Positions 24,601 through 35,621 of a stretch of 64,000 nt of DNA are shown here, in pieces (position 1 is the stretch's first letter; every line of letters begins with the position of its first letter). The notes beneath the pieces were generated by a model. The model was not told where the DNA came from. It worked only from the letters and a program-made list of their open reading frames with translations, and did not search any database. The position numbers and the translations under genes are program-made. The stretch is from Panagrolaimus kolymaensis (lineage: Eukaryota > Nematoda > Chromadorea > Rhabditida > Panagrolaimidae): positions 62,001-126,000 of the forward strand of contig JAJQJQ010000077.1 of NCBI GenBank assembly GCA_028622995.1, written 5' to 3'.

Positions 24601-26685
24601 ATCAAGAAATAAAATTTTATTAAAATAAAACATATTTGAGGGATCAAAATATTTTAACTTCAGTAAGTCAAGTTAATGAAGAAAATTTTTGCTTAATTAT
24701 TTAATTTATTTGCTCGAGATGTCTCTAGCATCGAAAAAAATAGAAAAGAAATTTTATTAAAATAAAACATATTTGAGGGATCAAAATATTTTAACTTCAT
24801 TAATTCGAGCGAATAAAGAAAATTTTTGCTTAATTATTTCATTTATTTGCTCGAGATGTTTCTCGTTTACAAAAATCAAGAAATAAAATTTTATTAAAAT
24901 AAAACATATTTGAGGGATCAAAATATTTTAACTTCATTAATTCGAGCGAATAAAGAAAATTTTTGCTTAATTATTTCATTTATTTGCTCGAGATGTTTCT
25001 CGTTTACAAAAATCAAGAAATAAAATTTTATTAAAATAAAACATATTTGAGGGATCAAAATATTTTAACTTCAGTAAGTCAAGTTAATGAAGAAAATTTT
25101 TGCTTAATTATTTAATTTATTTGCTCGAGATGTCTCTAGCATCGAAAAAAATAGAAAAGAAATTTTATTAAAATAAAACATATTTGAGGGATCAAAATAT
25201 TTTAACTTCATTAATTCGAGCGAATAAAGAAAATTTTTGCTTAATTATTTCATTTATTTGCTCGAGATGTTTCTCGTTTACAAAAATCAAGAAATAAAAT
25301 TTTATTAAAATAAAACATATTTGAGGGATCAAAATATTTTAACTTCATTAATTCGAGCGAATAAAGAAAATTTTTGCTTAATTATTTAATTTATTTGCTC
25401 GAGATGTCTCTCGTTTACAAAAATCAAGAAATAAAATTTTATTAAAATAAAACATATTTGAGGGATCAAAATATTTTAACTTCAGTAAGTCAAGTTAATG
25501 AAGAAAATTTTTGCTTAATTATTTAATTTATTTGCTCGAGATGTTTCTCGTTTACTAAAATCAAGAAATAAAATTTTATTAAAATAAAACATATTTGAGG
25601 GATCAAAATATTTTAACTTCAGTAAGTCAAGTTAATGAAGAAAATTTTTGCTTAATTATTTAATTTATTTGCTCGAGATGTTTCTCGTTTACAAAAATCA
25701 AGAAATAAAATTTTAATAAAATAAAACATATTTGAGGGATCAAAATATTTTAACTTCAGTAAGTCAAGTTAATGAAGAAAATTTTTGCTTAATTATTTAA
25801 TTTATTTGCTCGAGATGTCTCTAGCATCGAAAAAAATAGAAAAGAAATTTTATTAAAGTAAAACCTATATGAGGGATCAAAATATTTTAACTTCAGTAAG
25901 TCAAGTTAATGAAGAAAATTTTTGCTTAATTATTTAATTTATTTGCTCGAGATGTCTCTATCATCGAAAAAAATAGAAAAGAAATTTTATTAAAGTAAAA
26001 CCTATAGGAGGGATCAAAATATTTTAACTTCAGTAAGTCAAGTTAATGAAGAAAATTTTTGCTTAATTATTTCATTTATTTGCTCGAGATGTTTCTCGTT
26101 TACTAAAATCAAGAAATAAAATTTTATTAAAATAAAACATATTTGAGGGATCAAAATATTTTAACTTCAGTAAGTCAAGTTAATGAAGAAAATTTTTGCT
26201 TAATTATTTCATTTATTTGCTCGAGATGTTTCTCGTTTACTAAAATCAAGAAATAAAATTTTATTAAAATAAAACATATTTGAGGGATCAAAATATTTTA
26301 ACTTCAGTAAGTCAAGTTAATGAAGAAAATTTTTGCTTAATTATTTAATTTATTTGCTCGAGATGTTTCTCGTTTACAAAAATCAAGAAATAAAATTTTA
26401 ATAAAATAAAACATATTTGAGGGATCAAAATATTTTAACTTCAGTAAGTCAAGTTAATGAAGAAAATTTTTGCTTAATTATTTAATTAATTTGCTCGAGA
26501 TGTCTCTAGCATCGAAAAAAATAGAAAAAAAATTTTATTAAAGTAAAACCTATATGAGGGATCAAAATATTTTAACTTCAGTAAGTCAAGTTAATGAAGA
26601 AAATTTTTGCTTAATTATTTAATTTATTTGCTCGAGATGTCTCTAGCATCGAAAAAAATAGAAAAGAAATTTTATTAAAGTAAAA

Positions 26686-26693
26686 CCTATAGG
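26686..26693. other. CCTATAGG palindrome in zone C/D monomers (example, unit 194)
   Basis: Unit positions 106-113 read CCTATAGG, a perfect 8-bp palindrome, in most zone C G monomers and in one class of zone D G monomers. Intermediate tails exist in the window: CATATTTG, CCTATTTG (zones A and B) and CCTATATG (zone C). The tail is usually linked to G100 (AAAGTAAAACC). Confidence 0.88.
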
Positions 26694-28274
26694 AGGGATC
26701 AAAATATTTTAACTTCAGTAAGTCAAGTTAATGAAGAAAATTTTTGCTTAATTATTTCATTTATTTGCTCGAGATGTTTCTCGTTTACTAAAATCAAGAA
26801 ATAAAATTTTATTAAAATAAAACATATTTGAGGGATCAAAATATTTTAACTTCAGTAAGTCAAGTTAATGAAGAAAATTTTTGCTTAATTATTTGATTTA
26901 TTTGCTCGAGATGTCTCTAGCATCGAAAAAAATAGAAAAGAAATTTTATTAAAGTAAAACCTATAGGAGGGATCAAAATATTTTAACTTCAGTAAGTCAA
27001 GTTAATGAAGAAAATTTTTGCTTAATTATTTCATTTATTTGCTCGAGATGTTTCTCGTTTACTAAAATCAAGAAATAAAATTTTATTAAAATAAAACATA
27101 TTTGAGGGATCAAAATATTTTAACTTCAGTAAGTCAAGTTAATGAAGAAAATTTTTGCTTAATTATTTAATTTATTTGCTCGAGATGTCTCTAGCATCGA
27201 AAAAAATAGAAAAGAAATTTTATTAAAGTAAAACCTATAGGAGGGATCAAAATATTTTAACTTCAGTAAGTCAAGTTAATGAAGAAAATTTTTGCTTAAT
27301 TATTTAATTTATTTGCTCGAGATGTCTCTAGCATCGAAAAAAATAGAAAAGAAATTTTATTAAAGTAAAACCTATAGGAGGGATCAAAATATTTTAACTT
27401 CAGTAAGTCAAGTTAATGAAGAAAATTTTTGCTTAATTATTTCATTTATTTGCTCGTGATGTCTCTAGCATCGAAAAAAATAGAAAAGAAATTTTATTAA
27501 AGTAAAACCTATAGGAGGGATCAAAATATTTTAACTTCAGTAAGTCAAGTTAATGAAGAAAATTTTTGCTTAATTATTTCATTTATTTGCTCGTGATGTC
27601 TCTAGCATCGAAAAAAATAGAAAATAAATTTTATTAAAGTAAAACATATTTGAGGGATCAAAATATTTTAACTTCAGTAAGTCAAGTTAATGAAGAAAAT
27701 TTTTGCTTAATTATTTAATTTATTTGCTCGAGATGTCTCTAGCATCGAAAAAAATAGAAAAGAAATTTTATTATAGTAAAACCTATAGGAGGGATCAAAA
27801 TATTTTAACTTCAGTAAGTCAAGTTAATGAAGAAAATTTTTGCTTAATTATTTCATTTATTTGCTCGAGATGTCTCTAGCATCGAAAAAAATAGAAAAAA
27901 AATTTTATTAAAGTAAAACCTATATGAGGGATCAAAATATTTTAACTTCAGTAAGTCAAGTTAATGAAGAAAATTTTTGCTTAATTATTTAATTTATTTG
28001 CTCGAGATGTCTCTAGCATCGAAAAAAATAGAAAAGAAATTTTATTAAAGTAAAACCTATAGGAGGGATCAAAATATTTTAACTTCAGTAAGTCAAGTTA
28101 ATGAAGAAAATTTTTGCTTAATTATTTAATTTATTTGCTCGAGATGTCTCTAGCATCGAAAAAAATAGAAAAGAAATTTTATTAAAGTAAAACCTATAGG
28201 AGGGATCAAAATATTTTAACTTCAGTAAGTCAAGTTAATGAAGAAAATTTTTGCTTAATTATTTCATTTATTTG

Positions 28275-28280
28275 CTCGTG
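28275..28280. other. XhoI-loss variant CTCGTG (example, unit 206)
   Basis: The A55 to T change breaks the central palindrome. All 14 carriers are L2-C41-G monomers, often in adjacent pairs where the first has a CCTATAGG tail and the second CATATTTG. They probably descend from one mutation spread by duplication. Confidence 0.88.
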
Positions 28281-29594
28281 ATGTCTCTAGCATCGAAAAA
28301 AATAGAAAAGAAATTTTATTAAAGTAAAACCTATAGGAGGGATCAAAATATTTTAACTTCAGTAAGTCAAGTTAATGAAGAAAATTTTTGCTTAATTATT
28401 TCATTTATTTGCTCGTGATGTCTCTAGCATCGAAAAAAATAGAAAAGAAATTTTATTAAAGTAAAACATATTTGAGGGATCAAAATATTTTAACTTCAGT
28501 AAGTCAAGTTAATGAAGAAAATTTTTGCTTAATTATTTAATTTATTTGCTCGAGATGTCTCTAGCATCGAAAAAAATAGAAAAGAAATTTTATTAAAGTA
28601 AAACCTATAGGAGGGATCAAAATATTTTAACTTCAGTAAGTCAAGTTAATGAAGAAAATTTTTGCTTAATTATTTAATTTATTTGCTCGAGATGTCTCTA
28701 GCATCGAAAAAAATAGAAAAGAAATTTTATTAAAGTAAAACCTATAGGAGGGATCAAAATATTTTAACTTCAGTAAGTCAAGTTAATGAAGAAAATTTTT
28801 GCTTAATTATTTAATTTATTTGCTCGAGATGTCTCTAGCATCGAAAAAAATAGAAAAGAAATTTTATTAAAGTAAAACCTATAGGAGGGATCAAAATATT
28901 TTAACTTCAGTAAGTCAAGTTAATGAAGAAAATTTTTGCTTAATTATTTCATTTATTTGCTCGTGATGTCTCTAGCATCGAAAAAAATAGAAAAGAAATT
29001 TTATTAAAGTAAAACCTATAGGAGGGATCAAAATATTTTAACTTCAGTAAGTCAAGTTAATGAAGAAAATTTTTGCTTAATTATTTCATTTATTTGCTCG
29101 TGATGTCTCTAGCATCGAAAAAAATAGAAAAGAAATTTTATTAAAGTAAAACATATTTGAGGGATCAAAATATTTTAACTTCAGTAAGTCAAGTTAATGA
29201 AGAAAATTTTTGCTTAATTATTTAATTTATTTGCTCGAGATGTCTCTAGCATCGAAAAAAATAGAAAAGAAATTTTATTAAAGTAAAACCTATAGGAGGG
29301 ATCAAAATATTTTAACTTCAGTAAGTCAAGTTAATGAAGAAAATTTTTGCTTAATTATTTCATTTATTTGCTCGAGATGTCTCTAGCATCGAAAAAAATA
29401 GAAAAAAAATTTTATTAAAGTAAAACCTATAGGAGGGATCAAAATATTTTAACTTCAGTAAGTCAAGTTAATGAAGAAAATTTTTGCTTAATTATTTCAT
29501 TTATTTGCTCGTGATGTCTCTAGCATCGAAAAAAATAGAAAAGAAATTTTATTAAAGTAAAACCTATAGGAGGGATCAAAATATTTTAACTTCA

Positions 29595-30690
29595 GTAAGT
29601 CAAGTTAATGAAGAAAATTTTTGCTTAATTATTTCATTTATTTGCTCGAGATGTCTCTAGCATCGAAAAAAATAGAAAAAAAATTTTATTAAAGTAAAAC
29701 CTATATGAGGGATCAAAATATTTTAACTTCAGTAAGTCAAGTTAATGAAGAAAATTTTTGCTTAATTATTTCATTTATTTGCTCGAGATGTCTCTAGCAT
29801 CGAAAAAAATAGAAAAGAAATTTTATTAAAGTAAAACCTATAGGAGGGATCAAAATATTTTAACTTCAGTAAGTCAAGTTAATGAAGAAAATTTTTGCTT
29901 AATTATTTCATTTATTTGCTCGAGATGTCTCTAGCATCGAAAAAAATAGAAAAGAAATTTTATTAAAGTAAAACCTATAGGAGGGATCAAAATATTTTAA
30001 CTTCAGTAAGTCAAGTTAATGAAGAAAATTTTTGCTTAATTATTTCATTTATTTGCTCGAGATGTTTCTCGTTTACTAAAATCAAGAAATAAAATTTTAT
30101 TAAAATAAAACATATTTGAGGGATCAAAATATTTTAACTTCAGTAAGTCAAGTTAATGAAGAAAATTTTTGCTTAATTATTTCATTTATTTGCTCGAGAT
30201 GTCTCTAGCATCGAAAAAAATAGAAAAAAATTTTTATTAAAGTAAAACCTATATGAGGGATCAAAATATTTTAACTTCAGTAAGTCAAGTTAATGAAGAA
30301 AATTTTTGCTTAATTATTTAATTTATTTGCTCGAGATGTCTCTAGCATCGAAAAAAATAGAAAAAAAATTTTATTAAAGTAAAACCTATATGAGGGATCA
30401 AAATATTTTAACTTCAGTAAGTCAAGTTAATGAAGAAAATTTTTGCTTAATTATTTCATTTATTTGCTCGAGATGTTTCTCGTTTACTAAAATCAAGAAA
30501 TAAAATTTTATTAAAATAAAACATATTTGAGGGATCAAAATATTTTAACTTCAGTAAGTCAAGTTAATGAAGAAAATTTTTGCTTAATTATTTAATTTAT
30601 TTGCTCGAGATGTCTCTAGCATCGAAAAAAATAGAAAAGAAATTTTATTAAAGTAAAACCTATAGGAGGGATCAAAATATTTTAACTTCA
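29595..30690. repeat. Eight-monomer segment, copy 1 (18-unit lag)
   Basis: Units 216-223 match units 234-241 (32061-33156) in order. Both copies contain the rare A/T-run arrangement AAAAAAATTTTTATT (units 220 and 238), 2466 bp or 18 monomers apart. Unit 235 has a private GTAATTTT change. Confidence 0.85.
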
Positions 30691-30964
30691 GTAAGTCAAG
30701 TTAATGAAGAAAATTTTTGCTTAATTATTTCATTTATTTGCTCGTGATGTCTCTAGCATCGAAAAAAATAGAAAAGAAATTTTATTAAAGTAAAACATAT
30801 TTGAGGGATCAAAATATTTTAACTTCAGTAAGTCAAGTTAATGAAGAAAATTTTTGCTTAATTATTTAATTTATTTGCTCGAGATGTCTCTAGCATCGAA
30901 AAAAATAGAAAAAAAATTTTATTAAAGTAAAACCTATATGAGGGATCAAAATATTTTAACTTCA

Positions 30965-31101
30965 GTAAGTCAAGTTAATGAAGAAAATTTTTGCTTAATT
31001 ATTTCATTTATTTGCTCGAGATGTTTCTCGTTTACTAAAATCAAGAAATAAAATTTTATTAAAATAAAACCTATAGGAGGGATCAAAATATTTTAACTTC
31101 A
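30965..31101. repeat. Chimeric monomer 226: Ft module with CCTATAGG tail
   Basis: This monomer has TTTCTCGTTTACTAAAATC and A100 as in Ft, but ends in CCTATAGGAGG, which elsewhere goes with G modules and G100. The switch lies in the shared tract between about 85 and 106. It looks like a gene conversion or exchange product within the monomer. Confidence 0.85.
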
Positions 31102-32060
31102 GTAAGTCAAGTTAATGAAGAAAATTTTTGCTTAATTATTTCATTTATTTGCTCGTGATGTCTCTAGCATCGAAAAAAATAGAAAAGAAATTTTATTAAA
31201 GTAAAACCTATAGGAGGGATCAAAATATTTTAACTTCAGTAAGTCAAGTTAATGAAGAAAATTTTTGCTTAATTATTTCATTTATTTGCTCGTGATGTCT
31301 CTAGCATCGAAAAAAATAGAAAAGAAATTTTATTAAAGTAAAACATATTTGAGGGATCAAAATATTTTAACTTCAGTAAGTCAAGTTAATGAAGAAAATT
31401 TTTGCTTAATTATTTAATTTATTTGCTCGAGATGTCTCTAGCATCGAAAAAAATAGAAAAGAAATTTTATTAAAGTAAAACCTATAGGAGGGATCAAAAT
31501 ATTTTAACTTCAGTAAGTCAAGTTAATGAAGAAAATTTTTGCTTAATTATTTCATTTATTTGCTCGAGATGTCTCTAGCATCGAAAAAAATAGAAAAAAA
31601 ATTTTATTAAAGTAAAACCTATAGGAGGGATCAAAATATTTTAACTTCAGTAAGTCAAGTTAATGAAGAAAATTTTTGCTTAATTATTTCATTTATTTGC
31701 TCGTGATGTCTCTAGCATCGAAAAAAATAGAAAAGAAATTTTATTAAAGTAAAACCTATAGGAGGGATCAAAATATTTTAACTTCAGTAAGTCAAGTTAA
31801 TGAAGAAAATTTTTGCTTAATTATTTCATTTATTTGCTCGTGATGTCTCTAGCATCGAAAAAAATAGAAAAGAAATTTTATTAAAGTAAAACATATTTGA
31901 GGGATCAAAATATTTTAACTTCAGTAAGTCAAGTTAATGAAGAAAATTTTTGCTTAATTATTTCATTTATTTGCTCGAGATGTCTCTAGCATCGAAAAAA
32001 ATAGAAAAGAAATTTTATTAAAGTAAAACCTATAGGAGGGATCAAAATATTTTAACTTCA

Positions 32061-33156
32061 GTAAGTCAAGTTAATGAAGAAAATTTTTGCTTAATTATTT
32101 CATTTATTTGCTCGAGATGTCTCTAGCATCGAAAAAAATAGAAAAAAAATTTTATTAAAGTAAAACCTATATGAGGGATCAAAATATTTTAACTTCAGTA
32201 AGTCAAGTTAATGAAGAAAATTTTTGCTTAATTATTTCATTTATTTGCTCGAGATGTCTCTAGCATCGAAAAAAATAGAAAAGTAATTTTATTAAAGTAA
32301 AACCTATAGGAGGGATCAAAATATTTTAACTTCAGTAAGTCAAGTTAATGAAGAAAATTTTTGCTTAATTATTTCATTTATTTGCTCGAGATGTCTCTAG
32401 CATCGAAAAAAATAGAAAAGAAATTTTATTAAAGTAAAACCTATAGGAGGGATCAAAATATTTTAACTTCAGTAAGTCAAGTTAATGAAGAAAATTTTTG
32501 CTTAATTATTTCATTTATTTGCTCGAGATGTTTCTCGTTTACTAAAATCAAGAAATAAAATTTTATTAAAATAAAACATATTTGAGGGATCAAAATATTT
32601 TAACTTCAGTAAGTCAAGTTAATGAAGAAAATTTTTGCTTAATTATTTCATTTATTTGCTCGAGATGTCTCTAGCATCGAAAAAAATAGAAAAAAATTTT
32701 TATTAAAGTAAAACCTATATGAGGGATCAAAATATTTTAACTTCAGTAAGTCAAGTTAATGAAGAAAATTTTTGCTTAATTATTTAATTTATTTGCTCGA
32801 GATGTCTCTAGCATCGAAAAAAATAGAAAAAAAATTTTATTAAAGTAAAACCTATATGAGGGATCAAAATATTTTAACTTCAGTAAGTCAAGTTAATGAA
32901 GAAAATTTTTGCTTAATTATTTCATTTATTTGCTCGAGATGTTTCTCGTTTACTAAAATCAAGAAATAAAATTTTATTAAAATAAAACATATTTGAGGGA
33001 TCAAAATATTTTAACTTCAGTAAGTCAAGTTAATGAAGAAAATTTTTGCTTAATTATTTAATTTATTTGCTCGAGATGTCTCTAGCATCGAAAAAAATAG
33101 AAAAGAAATTTTATTAAAGTAAAACCTATAGGAGGGATCAAAATATTTTAACTTCA
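32061..33156. repeat. Eight-monomer segment, copy 2 (18-unit lag)
   Basis: This is the partner of 29595-30690. The order is G-CCTATATG, G-CCTATAGG twice, Ft, G with the T5 variant, G-CCTATATG, Ft, G-CCTATAGG. The next units differ between the copies (224 against 242), which bounds the tract. Confidence 0.85.
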
Positions 33157-33978
33157 GTAAGTCAAGTTAATGAAGAAAATTTTTGCTTAATTATTTAATT
33201 TATTTGCTCGAGATGTCTCTAGCATCGAAAAAAATAGAAAAGAAATTTTATTAAAGTAAAACCTATAGGAGGGATCAAAATATTTTAACTTCAGTAAGTC
33301 AAGTTAATGAAGAAAATTTTTGCTTAATTATTTCATTTATTTGCTCGAGATGTCTCTAGCATCGAAAAAAATAGAAAAGAAATTTTATTAAAGTAAAACC
33401 TATAGGAGGGATCAAAATATTTTAACTTCAGTAAGTCAAGTTAATGAAGAAAATTTTTGCTTAATTATTTCATTTATTTGCTCGAGATGTTTCTCGTTTA
33501 CTAAAATCAAGAAATAAAATTTTATTAAAATAAAACATATTTGAGGGATCAAAATATTTTAACTTCAGTAAGTCAAGTTAATGAAGAAAATTTTTGCTTA
33601 ATTATTTAATTTATTTGCTCGAGATGTCTCTAGCATCGAAAAAAATAGAAAAGAAATTTTATTAAAGTAAAACCTATAGGAGGGATCAAAATATTTTAAC
33701 TTCAGTAAGTCAAGTTAATGAAGAAAATTTTTGCTTAATTATTTAATTTATTTGCTCGAGATGTCTCTAGCATCGAAAAAAATAGAAAAGAAATTTTATT
33801 AAAGTAAAACCTATAGGAGGGATCAAAATATTTTAACTTCAGTAAGTCAAGTTAATGAAGAAAATTTTTGCTTAATTATTTCATTTATTTGCTCGAGATG
33901 TCTCTAGCATCGAAAAAAATAGAAAAGAAATTTTATTAAAGTAAAACCTATAGGAGGGATCAAAATATTTTAACTTCA

Positions 33979-34114
33979 GTAAGTCAAGTTAATGAAGAAA
34001 ATTTTTGCTTAATTATTTCATTTATTTGCTCGAGATGTCTCTAGCATCGAAAAAAATAGAAAAGAAATTTTATTAAAGTAAAACCTATAGGAGGGATCAA
34101 ATATTTTAACTTCA
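33979..34114. repeat. Monomer 248: the only 136-bp monomer
   Basis: This L2-G CCTATAGG monomer reads GATCAAATATTTT (A3 at 34099-34101) where all other copies read GATCAAAATATTTT. It loses one base and breaks the AAAATATTTT palindrome. It is the only deletion I detected in the window. Confidence 0.92.
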
Positions 34115-34251
34115 GTAAGTCAAGTTAATGAAGAAAATTTTTGCTTAATTATTTCATTTATTTGCTCGAGATGTCTCTAGCATCGAAAAAAATAGAAAAG
34201 AAATTTTATTAAAGTAAAACCTATAGGAGGGATCAAAATATTTTAACTTCA

Positions 34252-35621
34252 GTAAGTCAAGTTAATGAAGAAAATTTTTGCTTAATTATTTAATTTATTT
34301 GCTCGAGATGTCTCTAGCATCGAAAAAAATAGAAAAGAAATTTTATTAAAGTAAAACCTATAGGAGGGATCAAAATATTTTAACTTCAGTAAGTCAAGTT
34401 AATGAAGAAAATTTTTGCTTAATTATTTAATTTATTTGCTCGAGATGTCTCTAGCATCGAAAAAAATAGAAAAGAAATTTTATTAAAGTAAAACCTATAG
34501 GAGGGATCAAAATATTTTAACTTCAGTAAGTCAAGTTAATGAAGAAAATTTTTGCTTAATTATTTAATTTATTTGCTCGAGATGTCTCTAGCATCGAAAA
34601 AAATAGAAAAGAAATTTTATTAAAGTAAAACCTATAGGAGGGATCAAAATATTTTAACTTCAGTAAGTCAAGTTAATGAAGAAAATTTTTGCTTAATTAT
34701 TTCATTTATTTGCTCGTGATGTCTCTAGCATCGAAAAAAATAGAAAAGAAATTTTATTAAAGTAAAACCTATAGGAGGGATCAAAATATTTTAACTTCAG
34801 TAAGTCAAGTTAATGAAGAAAATTTTTGCTTAATTATTTCATTTATTTGCTCGAGATGTTTCTCGTTTACTAAAATCAAGAAATAAAATTTTATTAAAAT
34901 AAAACATATTTGAGGGATCAAAATATTTTAACTTCAGTAAGTCAAGTTAATGAAGAAAATTTTTGCTTAATTATTTAATTTATTTGCTCGAGATGTCTCT
35001 AGCATCGAAAAAAATAGAAAAGAAATTTTATTAAAGTAAAACCTATAGGAGGGATCAAAATATTTTAACTTCAGTAAGTCAAGTTAATGAAGAAAATTTT
35101 TGCTTAATTATTTAATTTATTTGCTCGAGATGTCTCTAGCATCGAAAAAAATAGAAAAGAAATTTTATTAAAGTAAAACCTATAGGAGGGATCAAAATAT
35201 TTTAACTTCAGTAAGTCAAGTTAATGAAGAAAATTTTTGCTTAATTATTTAATTTATTTGCTCGAGATGTCTCTAGCATCGAAAAAAATAGAAAAGAAAT
35301 TTTATTAAAGTAAAACCTATAGGAGGGATCAAAATATTTTAACTTCAGTAAGTCAAGTTAATGAAGAAAATTTTTGCTTAATTATTTCATTTATTTGCTC
35401 GTGATGTCTCTAGCATCGAAAAAAATAGAAAAGAAATTTTATTAAAGTAAAACCTATAGGAGGGATCAAAATATTTTAACTTCAGTAAGTCAAGTTAATG
35501 AAGAAAATTTTTGCTTAATTATTTCATTTATTTGCTCGAGATGTTTCTCGTTTACTAAAATCAAGAAATAAAATTTTATTAAAATAAAACATATTTGAGG
35601 GATCAAAATATTTTAACTTCA
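34252..35621. repeat. 5-mer higher-order repeat, two tandem copies (685 bp each)
   Basis: Units 250-254 and 255-259 are both L2-G, L2-G, L2-G (all A41, CCTATAGG), then L2-G with C41 and CTCGTG, then L2-Ft. Units 260-261 begin a third copy before unit 262 breaks the pattern. Confidence 0.9.

Larger units (their letters stand above)
6029..25484. repeat. Zone B: L1-F / L2-T / L2-G higher-order repeats (units 44-185)
   Basis: The right module T (TCTCTAGCATCTAAAAAATT, usually with tail AAAGTAAAACCTATTT) is abundant here and essentially confined to units 44-169. The zone opens with a near-pure run of T monomers, then alternates a 4-mer (L1-F, L2-T, L2-G, L1-G with A41; 548 bp) and a 3-mer (L1-F, L2-T, L2-G; 411 bp). 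From about 22334 T fades and L1-F / L2-G mixtures dominate up to 25484. Nearly all L1 modules downstream of 6 kb lie in this zone. The boundary at 25485 is sharp. Confidence 0.9.
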
